64,000 nucleotides of DNA from Vogesella mureinivorans (GTDB lineage: Bacteria; Pseudomonadota; Gammaproteobacteria; Burkholderiales; Chromobacteriaceae): the NCBI RefSeq assembly GCF_007644035.1, contig NZ_VMTV02000791.1:159239-223238 (forward strand), in the 5' to 3' direction. Positions 26,466-35,437 of this stretch are shown one piece after another (position 1 is the stretch's first letter; each line of letters begins with the position of its first letter). Made by a program: the position numbers and the translations under genes. The notes below the pieces were generated by a model. That model saw nothing but the letters and a program-made list of their open reading frames with translations, was not told the origin of the DNA and ran no database searches.

Positions 26466-27159
26466 GACATCCTCTTCGGTAAACAGCGCGATTCTGCGCG
26501 CCCAGGCAGTGACCCGGCAAGTAAGCTACCACGGCCAGCAGCTGGCCATCCTGCACGATGCCAGCCTGGCGGTGGCCGCTGGCGAGAGTGTGGCCATTGT
26601 GGGCGCCAGCGGCAGTGGCAAATCCACCTTACTGGCGATTCTGGCAGGGCTGGACGCGGCAAGTTCCGGCGAAGTCTGGCTGGCCGGCCAGCCGCTCTCT
26701 GCGCTGGACGAAGACGGCCGCGCCCTGCTGCGCCGAGAGCAGGTGGGCTTTGTGTTCCAGAACTTTCAGCTGATGCCGCAGTTCACCGCGCTGGAAAACG
26801 TGATGCTGCCGCTAGAGCTGGCTGGCCGTGCCGATGCGCGTAATGCTGCCGCCGCAATGTTGCAGCGCGTGGGCCTGGGCCACCGGCTGGACCACTACCC
26901 GCGCCACCTCTCTGGCGGTGAGCAGCAGCGCGTGGCGCTGGCGCGCGCCTTTGTGCTGCGCCCGGCGCTGCTGTTTGCCGACGAACCCACCGGCAACCTG
27001 GACCCGGCCACCGGCCAGCAGATCATCGAGCTGCTGTTCGAGCTGAACGCCGAAGCCGGCACCGCGCTGGTGCTGGTAACGCACGACACCACGTTGGCCG
27101 CACGCTGCGCCGCCGTGTACCGCCTGAGCGCCGGCGTGCTGGCACGGGGTGAGGCATGA
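26464..27159 (+). CDS. ybbA: ABC transporter ATP-binding protein, YbbA-like
   Basis: A 231-residue ATPase of the LolD/MacB group: Walker A GASGSGKST, signature LSGGEQQRVALARA and Walker B LLFADEPTGNLD. It pairs with the large FtsX-type permease encoded next, whose start overlaps this stop by 4 bases (ATGA). I use the ATG at 26464; a TTG at 26452 is also in frame. No clear ribosome site is seen. Its start codon overlaps the divergent tesA start codon, so its promoter must lie inside tesA. The YbbAP complex is thought to move hydrophobic substrates across the envelope. Confidence 0.92.
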   Translation: MTSSSVNSAILRAQAVTRQVSYHGQQLAILHDASLAVAAGESVAIVGASGSGKSTLLAILAGLDAASSGEVWLAGQPLSALDEDGRALLRREQVGFVFQNFQLMPQFTALENVMLPLELAGRADARNAAAAMLQRVGLGHRLDHYPRHLSGGEQQRVALARAFVLRPALLFADEPTGNLDPATGQQIIELLFELNAEAGTALVLVTHDTTLAARCAAVYRLSAGVLARGEA

Positions 27160-29633
27160 AGCGGCTATCGTGGCTGATGGGCTGGCGCCTGCTGCGGCGT
27201 GAGCTGAAATCCGGCGAGCTCACCGTGCTGGCGCTGGCGCTGCTGGTGGCCGTAGCGGCCATGAGCAGCGTGGCCTTTTTTGCCGACCGTATCGATAGCG
27301 CGCTCACGCGCCAGGCCAGCCAGCTGCTGGCCGCCGACCTGGTGGTAAACAGCCGCGCACCGGCCGAGCCCGCCTGGCAGCAGCGCGCGCAGGCGCAGGG
27401 GCTACAGCAGGTGCCCACCGCCATCTTCCCGTCCATGGTGTTTGCCCGCGAGCAAGCCGTGTTGGCCAACCTGAAAGCCGTGGCCAGCGGCTACCCGCTG
27501 CGCGGCGAGGTGCAGATCCGCACCCGCCAGGGTGTGAAACAGGGCGTCTACAGCCCGGCGCCGGGCGAGGTGTGGGCCGATGCACGCCTGCTGCAAAAGA
27601 TGGGCCTGCAGCTGGGCGATAGCGTGCGGCTGGGCAGCCGCAGCTTTGTGCTGGCGGCCGAAGTGCTGCGCGAGCCGGATGGCGCGGTAGACGTGTTCAA
27701 CTTTATCCCCCGCGTGTTGCTGAACCACGCCGACCTGGCCGCCACCGGCCTGGTGCAGGACGGCAGCCGCATTCGCTACCGCCTGCTAGTGGCTGGCGAT
27801 GCGGCACAGGTCAAAACCTACCGCGACTGGCTGGCGCCGCAGCTCAAGCCCGGCACGCGGCTGGAAGACATCGAAGAGGCGCGACCGGAAGTACGCAGCG
27901 CGCTGGAGCGGGCGCGGCGCTTTCTCGGGCTGACGGCCATCCTGTCGGTCACGCTGTCGGCCGCTGCTGTGGCGCTGGCCGTGCGGCGCTACCTGTCGCG
28001 CCACTGGCAGAGTGTGGCGGTGCTGCGCGCGCTGGGGCAAACCGCGCCCGAGGTGGCCACGGTATGGGGCAGCCTGTTCCTGTGGCTGGGTTTGCTGGCC
28101 GGTGTATTGGGCACGCTGGCCGGCTTTGGCGTGCAGGCGCTGCTGATTTATCTGGCGCGGCAATGGCTGGGTGATGGCCTGCCGCCGCCGGGCTGGCTGG
28201 CGTGGCTCACCGGGCCGCTGTCGGCCTTGATCCTGCTGGCCGGCTTTGCCTTGCCGCCGTTGCTGGCGCTGCGCCGCGTACCGGCCATGGCGGTCTTGCG
28301 TGCCGATGTGCCGGCCGGTAGTCGCTCGCTGTTGGCGCCGCTGCTGGCACTGGTGGCCTTGCTGGGCCTCACCGCCTGGCAGATTGGCGACGGCCCGCTG
28401 GCGCTGTGGCTGCTGTCTGGCCTGGGCGGCTTTCTGGCTGCTGTGGGTTTGCTGGCCTGGGGCATTGTGGTACTGCTGCGCCGTGTGCCGCTGGCTGGCG
28501 CGGTGGGCTGGCGCCACGGTGCGGCCAACCTGGCGCGGCGGCCGTGGCTGGCGGTGATCCAGATCGCCGCCTTGTCGGTCAGCCTGCTGGCGCTGCTGAC
28601 GCTGACCGTAGTGCGCGACGACCTGATCGGCGCCTGGCAGCGCTCGCTGCCACCGGATGCACCGGATACCTTTCTGATCAACCTGCAGGCACCGCAGCGT
28701 AGCGATCTGACACAGGCTTTTGCCAAGGTTGGCCGCAGCGCGCCCGAAGCACTGCCCATGACCCGCGCCCGCCTGCTGGCCATCAACGGCAAGCCGGTAA
28801 AAGCCGCCGATTACGAGGACGAGCGCGCGCAGCGGCTGGTGGAGCGCGAGTTCAACCTGTCGTGGCGCGATGCGGCCAACCCCCGCAACCAGATCGTGGC
28901 CGGCCAGTGGTGGCAGCCGGGCAGCAGCACGCCGCAGTTTTCGCTGGAGGAGGGCCTGGCCAACACCCTGCGCCTGAAGCAGGGGGATACGCTGACCTTT
29001 GATATTGCCGGCACGACCTGGCAGGCACCGGTCACCAGCCTGCGCAAGGTAGCGTGGGACAGCTTTCAGCCCAACTTTTTCGTGGTAGCGCCATCCGGCT
29101 GGATGGGCGGCCAGGCCGCCAGCTACATTGCCAGCTACCGTGCGCCGGACGCCGGCTTCAATAACCGGCTGGTGGCTGCGCTGCCCAATGTGACCGTGGT
29201 AGACATCAGCACCATCGTGCGCGAGGTGCGCGCGGTGATCGATCGCCTGGCGCTGGCCATCGAAGCCATGTTCGCGTTAACGTTGGCCGCAGGCGTGCTG
29301 GTGCTGTGGGCGGCCATGGCCGCCACCCGTGACGAGCGCCTGTACGACGTGGCGCTGCTGCGTGCGCTGGGTGCCTCGCGTCGCCAGGTGCGCAGTGTGC
29401 TGCTGGCCGAGCTGGCCTGGTTGGGCGGCGTGGCCGGGCTGATGGCCGGTGGCGGCGCCATGGCGCTGGGCGCGCTGGTGGCGGTACAGCTGTTCAACCT
29501 GCCGCTGGCACTGAACCTGTGGCTGCTGCCACTGGGCATGCTGGCCGGGGGGACGGTGGTGGCGCTGGCGGCGTGGCCGCTACTGCGCCGCGTTACGCAC
29601 ACCCCGCCCAGTGAAGTGCTGCGCGCAAACTAG
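27156..29633 (+). CDS. ybbP: FtsX-like ABC permease, YbbP-like
   Basis: An 825-residue permease with one N-terminal helix, a large periplasmic domain, then FtsX-type helix groups near 265-370 and 710-815, with extra helices at 395-450 in between (ten helices in total, as in YbbP). The motif SRRQVRSVLLAELAWLGG near the C terminus is a typical FtsX cytoplasmic loop. It is translationally coupled to ybbA through an ATGA overlap. Four copies of the recurring word occur inside the gene (28520, 28728, 28871, 29282), the densest intragenic cluster of the window. Confidence 0.92.
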   Translation: MKRLSWLMGWRLLRRELKSGELTVLALALLVAVAAMSSVAFFADRIDSALTRQASQLLAADLVVNSRAPAEPAWQQRAQAQGLQQVPTAIFPSMVFAREQAVLANLKAVASGYPLRGEVQIRTRQGVKQGVYSPAPGEVWADARLLQKMGLQLGDSVRLGSRSFVLAAEVLREPDGAVDVFNFIPRVLLNHADLAATGLVQDGSRIRYRLLVAGDAAQVKTYRDWLAPQLKPGTRLEDIEEARPEVRSALERARRFLGLTAILSVTLSAAAVALAVRRYLSRHWQSVAVLRALGQTAPEVATVWGSLFLWLGLLAGVLGTLAGFGVQALLIYLARQWLGDGLPPPGWLAWLTGPLSALILLAGFALPPLLALRRVPAMAVLRADVPAGSRSLLAPLLALVALLGLTAWQIGDGPLALWLLSGLGGFLAAVGLLAWGIVVLLRRVPLAGAVGWRHGAANLARRPWLAVIQIAALSVSLLALLTLTVVRDDLIGAWQRSLPPDAPDTFLINLQAPQRSDLTQAFAKVGRSAPEALPMTRARLLAINGKPVKAADYEDERAQRLVEREFNLSWRDAANPRNQIVAGQWWQPGSSTPQFSLEEGLANTLRLKQGDTLTFDIAGTTWQAPVTSLRKVAWDSFQPNFFVVAPSGWMGGQAASYIASYRAPDAGFNNRLVAALPNVTVVDISTIVREVRAVIDRLALAIEAMFALTLAAGVLVLWAAMAATRDERLYDVALLRALGASRRQVRSVLLAELAWLGGVAGLMAGGGAMALGALVAVQLFNLPLALNLWLLPLGMLAGGTVVALAAWPLLRRVTHTPPSEVLRAN

Positions 29634-29642
29634 GAAAACGAT

Positions 29643-30197
29643 ATGGATGCACTGGTACTGGCGGCCATGGATAAATGGCCGAATGTGCCCGCCGTGTACG
29701 GCTGGCTGCGCCTGGACGCCCGCGGGCAGTGGTGGCTGCGCGACAGCCTGCTGAAACAGCCGGCGATGGTGGATTTCTTTCGCCGCAACTACGCGCGCGA
29801 CGGCGAGGGCCGCTACTACGTGCAGAACGGCCCGCAAAAAGTGTATGTAGCGCACGAGGCGGCGCCCTATGTGGCCTGCCGCCACGGCGATGCCTGGGCG
29901 CTGATGCCGGACATGGCGGCCGACCGCGCCCGCCTGGCCTGGCTGGACGAAGAAGGCCGGCTGTTTGTGGAGCTGGGTGGCGAGCTGGCCATTGTGGACG
30001 ACCGTGACTTGCTGGCGCTGTGCGAGCTGATCTGCCGCCCCGACGGCCGCCAGCCGGCCGACGCCGACTGGCAAGCCTGGGAGCAGGGCGCCCAGCCGCT
30101 GCAGCTGATGCTGCCAGAAGGCAGCGTCCCCTTGCGGCGCAGTGCGTTTGCCGAGCTGGAAGCCGCCTACCACCTGGTGCGTGTGCCACAGGCCTGA
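29643..30197 (+). CDS. Conserved protein of unknown function (DUF-type, 184 aa)
   Basis: A 184-residue soluble protein beginning 9 bases after ybbP. The sequence is rich in Trp, Arg and acidic residues with features such as VYGWLRLDARGQWWLRD, then FFRRNYARDGEGRYYVQNGPQKVYV. I recall similar proteins as a conserved uncharacterised family of betaproteobacteria (often a DUF2946- or DUF2944-type label, which I cannot verify). No signal peptide, membrane helix or catalytic motif is evident. It is probably co-transcribed with ybbAP or with mltG, 76 bases downstream. Confidence 0.8.
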   Translation: MDALVLAAMDKWPNVPAVYGWLRLDARGQWWLRDSLLKQPAMVDFFRRNYARDGEGRYYVQNGPQKVYVAHEAAPYVACRHGDAWALMPDMAADRARLAWLDEEGRLFVELGGELAIVDDRDLLALCELICRPDGRQPADADWQAWEQGAQPLQLMLPEGSVPLRRSAFAELEAAYHLVRVPQA

Positions 30198-30273
30198 GCC
30201 CTGCAGGGTGTGGCCCTGCATGGTATGATCTGGCGGTTTTGGCAGATGCCAGCTGATAGCTTTTTTCTTACCG

Positions 30274-31272
30274 ATGATACGACCTGTCCTCCGGCTGTTT
30301 TCCCTGTTGGCCGCGCTGTGCGCGCTGTGGCTGGCATGGGTAATCGTGGTGCCCGTCACCCCCGATCGCCAACCCTACACCGTGACCGTGGGCCTGAACC
30401 GCACCATGAGCCAGCTGGCCCGCACGCTGGAAGACGACGGCGCGGTGCGTAACCGCTACGTGATGGTAGCCCTGTCGCGGGTGATGGGCGTAGACCGCAA
30501 GCTCAAGCCCGGCCTGTATCAGTTTGGCGGTGCCACCGCCATGTGGCAGTACCTGAACCGCTTTGCCGATGGCCACCCGGACCAGTCCAGCGTCACCATC
30601 ATCGAAGGCTGGCGCTTTGCCCAGTTCCGCAACGCACTGCGCAAGGAAGACGACCTGCGCCAGGACACCGCCGGCTGGAGCGATAGCCGCCTGCTGGCCG
30701 AGCTGGGCGTACCGGGTGACAATGCCGAAGGGCTGTTCTTCCCCAGCACTTATTTTTACACCCCCGGCAGTAGCGACCTAGACGTGTACCGCCGCGCCTA
30801 CGAGAGCATGCAGCAGCAGCTGCAAACCGTGTGGGAAGCCCGTATCGCAGACCTGCCGTACACCACCCCGTACGAGCTGCTGATCGTGGCCAGCCTGATC
30901 GAGAAAGAAACCGCGCACGAGGCCGACCGCGCCATGGTGGCCAGCGTGTTTGTGAACCGCCTCAAGATCGGCATGCGCCTGCAAACCGACCCGTCCGTCA
31001 TCTACGGCATGGGCGCACGCTACAACGGCAATATCACCAAGGCCGACCTGCGCCGCGACACGCCGTACAACACCTATACCCGTGCCGGCCTCACGCCCAC
31101 GCCCATCGCCCTGCCAGGCCGCGCCGCGCTGGACGCTGCGGCCAACCCTGCCCAGAGCCGCGCGCTGTATTTTGTGGCCAAAGGCGACCGCAGCGGCACC
31201 TCACAGTTTTCCGAGACGCTGGACGAGCACAATGCCGCCGTCCGCGACTACATCCTGAAGAAAGGCAAGTAA
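30274..31272 (+). CDS. mltG: Endolytic murein transglycosylase MltG
   Basis: A 332-residue YceG-family protein with one N-terminal helix (about 6-28) and a periplasmic LysM-like plus catalytic domain. The catalytic glutamate is E210 in VASLIEKET, followed by the conserved VFVNRLKIGMRLQTDPSVIYG. It cleaves nascent glycan strands and is thought to terminate their elongation. Its stop overlaps the tmk ATG by one base, and the mltG-tmk-holB order is common in proteobacteria. A recurring word lies inside at 31137-31146. Confidence 0.96.
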   Translation: MIRPVLRLFSLLAALCALWLAWVIVVPVTPDRQPYTVTVGLNRTMSQLARTLEDDGAVRNRYVMVALSRVMGVDRKLKPGLYQFGGATAMWQYLNRFADGHPDQSSVTIIEGWRFAQFRNALRKEDDLRQDTAGWSDSRLLAELGVPGDNAEGLFFPSTYFYTPGSSDLDVYRRAYESMQQQLQTVWEARIADLPYTTPYELLIVASLIEKETAHEADRAMVASVFVNRLKIGMRLQTDPSVIYGMGARYNGNITKADLRRDTPYNTYTRAGLTPTPIALPGRAALDAAANPAQSRALYFVAKGDRSGTSQFSETLDEHNAAVRDYILKKGK

Positions 31273-31895
31273 TGTCCAAGGCGCGCTTCATTACGCTGGA
31301 AGGCCTGGATGGTGCCGGCAAGAGCACCCATCTGGCCTTTATCCGCCGCTACCTGGAACAAGCCGGTATCGACACCGTGTTCACCCGCGAGCCCGGCGGC
31401 ACCCCGCTGGGCGAAAAGCTGCGCGAGATCCTGCTGGATATCGATACCGAAGCCACGCTGGATACCGAAACCCTGCTGATGTTCGCCAGCCGCCAGGAGC
31501 TGGTGTCGTCGCTGATCCGCCCCAGCCTGGCCGCCGGCCGCTGGGTAGTGAGCGACCGTTTCACCGACGCCACCTTCGCCTATCAGGGCGGTGGCCGTGG
31601 CGTGCCGGCCGAGCGTATTGCCATCCTGGAGCACTGGGTACAGCAAGGCCTGCAGCCTGACCTCACCCTTCTGCTGGACGTGCCGCTGGAAGTCTCGCAG
31701 GCCCGCCTGTCGCAAAGCCGCCTGCCAGACCGTTTCGAGCGCGAGCGCGAAGACTTCCACCAGCGTGTGCGCCAGATGTACCTGGCCCGCGCCCAGGCCA
31801 ACCCGGGCCGCTTTGTGGTGATCGACGCCCGCGGCGATATCGACACCATCCAGCAACACATTGCCGCTGCGCTGGCGCGCCTGCAGGAGGCCTGA
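31272..31895 (+). CDS. tmk: Thymidylate kinase
   Basis: A 207-residue kinase phosphorylating dTMP to dTDP. The P-loop is LEGLDGAGKST near residue 9, the DR(F/Y) motif is SDRFTDATFAYQGGGRG, and the lid RLPDRFEREREDFHQRV lies near 145-160. The ATG at 31272 follows the mltG TAA directly; an upstream extension of the frame inside mltG is rejected because the P-loop must lie near the N terminus. Its stop overlaps the holB start. Confidence 0.97.
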   Translation: MSKARFITLEGLDGAGKSTHLAFIRRYLEQAGIDTVFTREPGGTPLGEKLREILLDIDTEATLDTETLLMFASRQELVSSLIRPSLAAGRWVVSDRFTDATFAYQGGGRGVPAERIAILEHWVQQGLQPDLTLLLDVPLEVSQARLSQSRLPDRFEREREDFHQRVRQMYLARAQANPGRFVVIDARGDIDTIQQHIAAALARLQEA

Positions 31896-32899
31896 TGCAC
31901 TACCCGTGGCAGCACGATGACTGGCAAAGGTTGGCCGCAGAGTTTGCCCGCCTGCCCAACGCCTGGCTGTTTACCGGCCCGGCCGGTATCGGCAAGAGCG
32001 AGTTTGCCCATCAGGTCGCCCAGGCACTGCTATGCGAAGCACCCGCCGCCGGCTACCACGCCTGCGGCCAGTGCCAGGCCTGCCACTGGTTTGCCGCCGG
32101 CAACCACCCGGACTACCGTCACCTGGCCCCGGCGCAAGACGACGAAGACGACGACGGCAAAGAAGGCAAAGCCACCAAGCGCAAGCTGCCGGTGATCAAG
32201 ATCGACGGCGTGCGCGCCGTCATCGAGTTTGCCCACCTTAGCTCGCACCGTGGCGGCCGCCGCGTGGTGGTGGTGGAGCCCGCCGAAAGCCTGAACCCGG
32301 CTGCGGCCAACGCCCTGCTGAAAGTGCTGGAAGAGCCGCCGGCCGACGTGGTGTTCCTGCTGGTAAGCGGCGCCCCGCAGCGCCTGCTGCCCACCATCAA
32401 GAGCCGCTGCCGCCAGTTTCCGCTTACCGCGCCGCAGCCTGCCGTGGCGCTGGCCTGGTTGCAGCAGCAGGGCGTAGACAGCGCCGAGGCCGAGCTGGCG
32501 TTTCACGGTGGCATGCCGATATTCGAACACGACGCCGAGCTGGCCACCCTGCGCCGCGACTTTGTGCAAGCGCTTACCCAGCCCGCGCTGGCCAGCCTGC
32601 TGGCGGCAGTAGAAAAGCTGGACCGCCACAAGCTGCCACTGGCGCTGCCGCTGCAATGGCTGGGCAAATGGCTGCACGACCTGGCCAGTTTGAAGCTGGC
32701 CGGCAGCCTTCGCTATTATCCCGCCATGCAGGACGCGCAGCAGCGCCTGCTGCCGCGGCTGGACATACACAAGCTGATGGCCTGCCAGCGCGAGCTCAAT
32801 GCCCTGGTGCCGTTCGGCCAGCACACGCTGGTAACGCGTCTGCAGCTGGAAGCCCTGCTGATGCACTATATCAAGGCCTTTAGCAACAAGGCCGCCTGA
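31895..32899 (+). CDS. holB: DNA polymerase III subunit delta'
   Basis: A 334-residue clamp-loader subunit. It has Walker A-like GPAGIGKSEFAHQ, a four-cysteine zinc site (CEAPAAGYHACGQCQAC), and the SRC-type arginine-finger region KSRCRQFPL. A charged insert rich in Asp, Glu and Lys (DDEDDDGKEGKATKRK) near residue 87 is longer than usual. With delta and DnaX it loads the beta clamp at replication forks. It overlaps tmk by one base. Two recurring words lie inside (31930 and 32302). Confidence 0.95.
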   Translation: MHYPWQHDDWQRLAAEFARLPNAWLFTGPAGIGKSEFAHQVAQALLCEAPAAGYHACGQCQACHWFAAGNHPDYRHLAPAQDDEDDDGKEGKATKRKLPVIKIDGVRAVIEFAHLSSHRGGRRVVVVEPAESLNPAAANALLKVLEEPPADVVFLLVSGAPQRLLPTIKSRCRQFPLTAPQPAVALAWLQQQGVDSAEAELAFHGGMPIFEHDAELATLRRDFVQALTQPALASLLAAVEKLDRHKLPLALPLQWLGKWLHDLASLKLAGSLRYYPAMQDAQQRLLPRLDIHKLMACQRELNALVPFGQHTLVTRLQLEALLMHYIKAFSNKAA

Positions 32900-32923
32900 C
32901 CCAACCCAACCGGTACCCTGCAT

Positions 32924-33301
32924 ATGGATAACGCAGCCAACAAGCCAGAAAAGCACGACGCCGGCCGCCCCGGCGTGCTCTCGCTGTCCATCAAGGAGCG
33001 TAGCGCCCTGTACGCCGCCTATATGCCGTTTTTGCGCAACGGCGGCATTTTTGTGCCCACCGCCCGCGACTACAACCTGGGTGACGAGGTATTCCTGCTG
33101 CTGACCCTGCTGGACGACCCGCAAAAAGTGGCGGTGCAGGGCAAGGTAGCGTGGATTACCCCGGCCGGTGCCAACAACAACCGCAACCAGGGCGTAGGCA
33201 TCGAGTTTGCCACCGGCGACGCCGGCAAGCAGGCGCGCGACCGCATCGAAACCCTGCTCGGCGGCGCGCTGAACTCCACCCGCCCCACCCACACCATGTA
33301 A
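32924..33301 (+). CDS. pilZ: Type IV pilus assembly protein PilZ
   Basis: A 125-residue PilZ-domain protein placed between holB and tatD, as pilZ is in Pseudomonas and Neisseriales. The core is GGIFVPTARDYNLGDEVFLLLTLLDD followed by VQGKVAWITP and QGVGIEF. The RxxxR and D/NxSxxG motifs for cyclic di-GMP are absent, as in the founding PilZ of Pseudomonas, which is needed for pilus assembly and acts through FimX or PilB rather than by binding the nucleotide. This fits a type IV pilus, and hence natural transformation, in the host. Confidence 0.9.
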   Translation: MDNAANKPEKHDAGRPGVLSLSIKERSALYAAYMPFLRNGGIFVPTARDYNLGDEVFLLLTLLDDPQKVAVQGKVAWITPAGANNNRNQGVGIEFATGDAGKQARDRIETLLGGALNSTRPTHTM

Positions 33302-33360
33302 TACGGCGCTGCCCGCCCGCGCCGTGCGGCCAACGTGGGCAGCCTGATGATTGGAACACC

Positions 33361-34140
33361 ATGCTGGTTGATTCACACTGTCACATCAATTTTCCTGACC
33401 TGGCGGCGCGCATGCCCGAGGTGCTGGCCAATATGGCCGCCCACGGCGTGGGCCACGCCATGGTCATCGGCGTGAGCCGGCCCAAATACCCCGAGGTCAT
33501 CGGCCTGGCCGAAGCGCACGCCAACCTGTTTGCCACCGTCGGCATCCACCCGGACGACCCGGACGCCGAGGAATTCAGCGAAGACGAGCTGGTGGCGCAC
33601 GCCGCCCACCCCAAGGTAGTGGGCATTGGCGAAACCGGGCTGGACTACCACTGGTGCGAGGGCGATCTTGCCTGGCAGCACGAGCGCTTTGCCGTGCACA
33701 TCCGCGCCTCGCGCCGCGTGAACCTGCCGCTGGTGGTGCACACCCGCAGCTCGGCCGACGACACCGTACGCATGATGCGCGAACACGGCGCCGACGCCGT
33801 GGGCGGCGTGATGCACTGCTTTACCGAAACCTGGGACATCGCCCGCGCTGCGCTTGACCTGGGCTTTTACATCTCGCTGTCCGGCATTGTTACCTTCAAG
33901 AACGCCGCCATCGTCAAAGAAGTGGCGCAGAAAGTGCCGCTGGACCGCCTGCTGGTGGAAACCGACTCGCCCTACCTGGCGCCGGTGCCGTACCGCGGCA
34001 AGACCAACGAGCCGGCTTACGTGAAGCACGTGGCCGAGCACATTGCCGAGCTGCGCGGCCTGCGCTTCGAGCAGGTGGCCGAGGCCACCACCGACAACTA
34101 CTTCCGCCTGTTTGCCAAGGCGCAGCGCACCGGCGCATAA
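33361..34140 (+). CDS. TatD family metal-dependent hydrolase
   Basis: A 259-residue TIM-barrel hydrolase of the TatD/YcfH type. Metal ligands are H6 and H8 in VDSHCHINF, a glutamate in GIGETGLDYHW, histidines in LVVHTRS and MHCFTE, and aspartate in ETDSPYLAP. TatD proteins have 3'-5' exonuclease activity; YcfH is the closer group for the holB neighbourhood. It follows pilZ by 59 bases, and an isolated recurring word (33325-33334) lies in that gap. The frame is open farther upstream, but the conserved N terminus begins at the ATG of 33361. Confidence 0.93.
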   Translation: MLVDSHCHINFPDLAARMPEVLANMAAHGVGHAMVIGVSRPKYPEVIGLAEAHANLFATVGIHPDDPDAEEFSEDELVAHAAHPKVVGIGETGLDYHWCEGDLAWQHERFAVHIRASRRVNLPLVVHTRSSADDTVRMMREHGADAVGGVMHCFTETWDIARAALDLGFYISLSGIVTFKNAAIVKEVAQKVPLDRLLVETDSPYLAPVPYRGKTNEPAYVKHVAEHIAELRGLRFEQVAEATTDNYFRLFAKAQRTGA

Positions 34141-34149
34141 GGGGGCCGC

Positions 34150-34920
34150 ATGACGCAGCTGACATGGACAGTGCTGGGCTGCGGCTCCAGCGGCGGCGCA
34201 CCCGCCATCGGCTGCCGCTGCGCCACGTGTACATCCACCGACCCGCGCAACACCCGCACCCGCTGCAGCGCCTACGTGCGCATCGGCGACACCGGTGTGC
34301 TGATCGACACCGGGCCGGACCTGCGCCAGCAGGCGCTGCGGGAGGGCATTACCCGCGTGGATGCGGTGCTGTACACCCACCCGCACGCCGACCACCTCAA
34401 CGGCATCGACGACCTGCGCGCCTTCTGCTACGTGAAAAAGGGGCCGATTGCGCTGTACGGCAACGACTTCACGCTGGACAACATCAGCAGCCGTTTTGGC
34501 TACGCGCTGGCACCACCGTCGCCGGTGTGGGACAAACCCGTGCTGCGCACCGAGCGCGTCAACGCGCCATTCGAGCTGGCCGGCGTTACCATTACGCCGA
34601 TCCCGCTGCAGCACGGCCCCAGCTGGCCCTGCCTGGGCTGGCGCATCGGCAATACCGCGTGGCTGACCGACCTGTCCACTATCCCCGACAGCAGCCTGCC
34701 GCTGCTGGCTGGCCTGGACACGCTGTTTCTGGACTGCCTGCGGCCGGAACCCTACCCGTCACACCTGCACGTGGCCGCCGCGCTTGACTGGGCGCAAAGG
34801 TTGGCCGCAAAACAGACCTGGCTTATCCACATGACGCACCAGCTGGAATACCATGCGCTGCAAGCGCAGTGCCCGCCCGGCGTCAGCGTGGCCTGGGACG
34901 GCCTGCAGCTAGCCGGCTAG
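34150..34920 (+). CDS. MBL-fold metallohydrolase, PhnP-like
   Basis: A 256-residue metallo-beta-lactamase-fold protein. The metal site is THPHADHLNG (76-85) with further His and Asp at LQHGP and LDCLRP. Cysteines 22, 24 and 27 (GCRCATC) match the structural zinc site of PhnP, the 5-phosphoribosyl 1,2-cyclic phosphate phosphodiesterase. There are no phn genes nearby, so a general cyclic-phosphate or nucleotide phosphodiesterase role is more likely than phosphonate use. It follows the TatD gene by 9 bases. A recurring word lies inside at 34800-34809. Confidence 0.9.
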   Translation: MTQLTWTVLGCGSSGGAPAIGCRCATCTSTDPRNTRTRCSAYVRIGDTGVLIDTGPDLRQQALREGITRVDAVLYTHPHADHLNGIDDLRAFCYVKKGPIALYGNDFTLDNISSRFGYALAPPSPVWDKPVLRTERVNAPFELAGVTITPIPLQHGPSWPCLGWRIGNTAWLTDLSTIPDSSLPLLAGLDTLFLDCLRPEPYPSHLHVAAALDWAQRLAAKQTWLIHMTHQLEYHALQAQCPPGVSVAWDGLQLAG

Positions 34921-34968
34921 TACCACCGCCGCCACGGCGGCCAACCTTAACCCGAACCGAAAGCAAGC

Positions 34969-35346
34969 ATGGAAACCCTGATTACCCTCTTTGTCGCCTT
35001 TGTTGGCCTGTTGTTTGCCGGCAGCGTGGCCGTGTTCTACCTGGGCTGCCTGGGCGTGACCATGGCCGCGCTCAACAATGGCCGCATCGTATGGGGCAGC
35101 CTCAGCTTTTTCATTCCGCCGCTGTCGCTGCTATTTGCGCTGAAACACCGCCAGCTGGTGGGCTGGGCTTACGGCTTTATCGTCAAAGGCGGCGCCATGA
35201 CCGCGCTGATGCTGGGCCTGGGCTGGGCCAGCCTGCACCTGCTGCCCATGCCACAACACAACACCGGCCAGCTGATGGAACGCCTGCTGCCCAAACCGGC
35301 CGACCAGGCCAGCGCCCCGGCGCAGGCAGGCCCGGTGCAGCAGTAA
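34969..35346 (+). CDS. Small inner-membrane protein of unknown function
   Basis: A 125-residue protein with about three hydrophobic helices (roughly 4-35, 42-59 and 66-92) and a short polar C-terminal tail rich in Pro, Ala and Gln. I do not recognise the family. It is the last gene of the rightward run from mltG and is followed by a strong terminator. The ATG is preceded by GAAAGCAAGC, a weak ribosome site. Confidence 0.75.
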   Translation: METLITLFVAFVGLLFAGSVAVFYLGCLGVTMAALNNGRIVWGSLSFFIPPLSLLFALKHRQLVGWAYGFIVKGGAMTALMLGLGWASLHLLPMPQHNTGQLMERLLPKPADQASAPAQAGPVQQ

Positions 35347-35370
35347 GCTGTCCCTGCGCGTTCAAGCAGT

Positions 35371-35402
35371 AAAAAGCCGCCCGTGAAAACGGGCGGCTTT
35401 TT
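35371..35402 (+). terminator. Intrinsic terminator ending the mltG-to-membrane-protein run
   Basis: A 14-bp perfect stem (AAAAAGCCGCCCGT / ACGGGCGGCTTTTT) with a four-base loop. It is symmetric in A and T runs and may also serve the convergent small gene at 35438-35686. Confidence 0.9.
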
Positions 35403-35437
35403 TATTGTCTTTCGGCCGGATCGGTTGTGGCGGGCAC

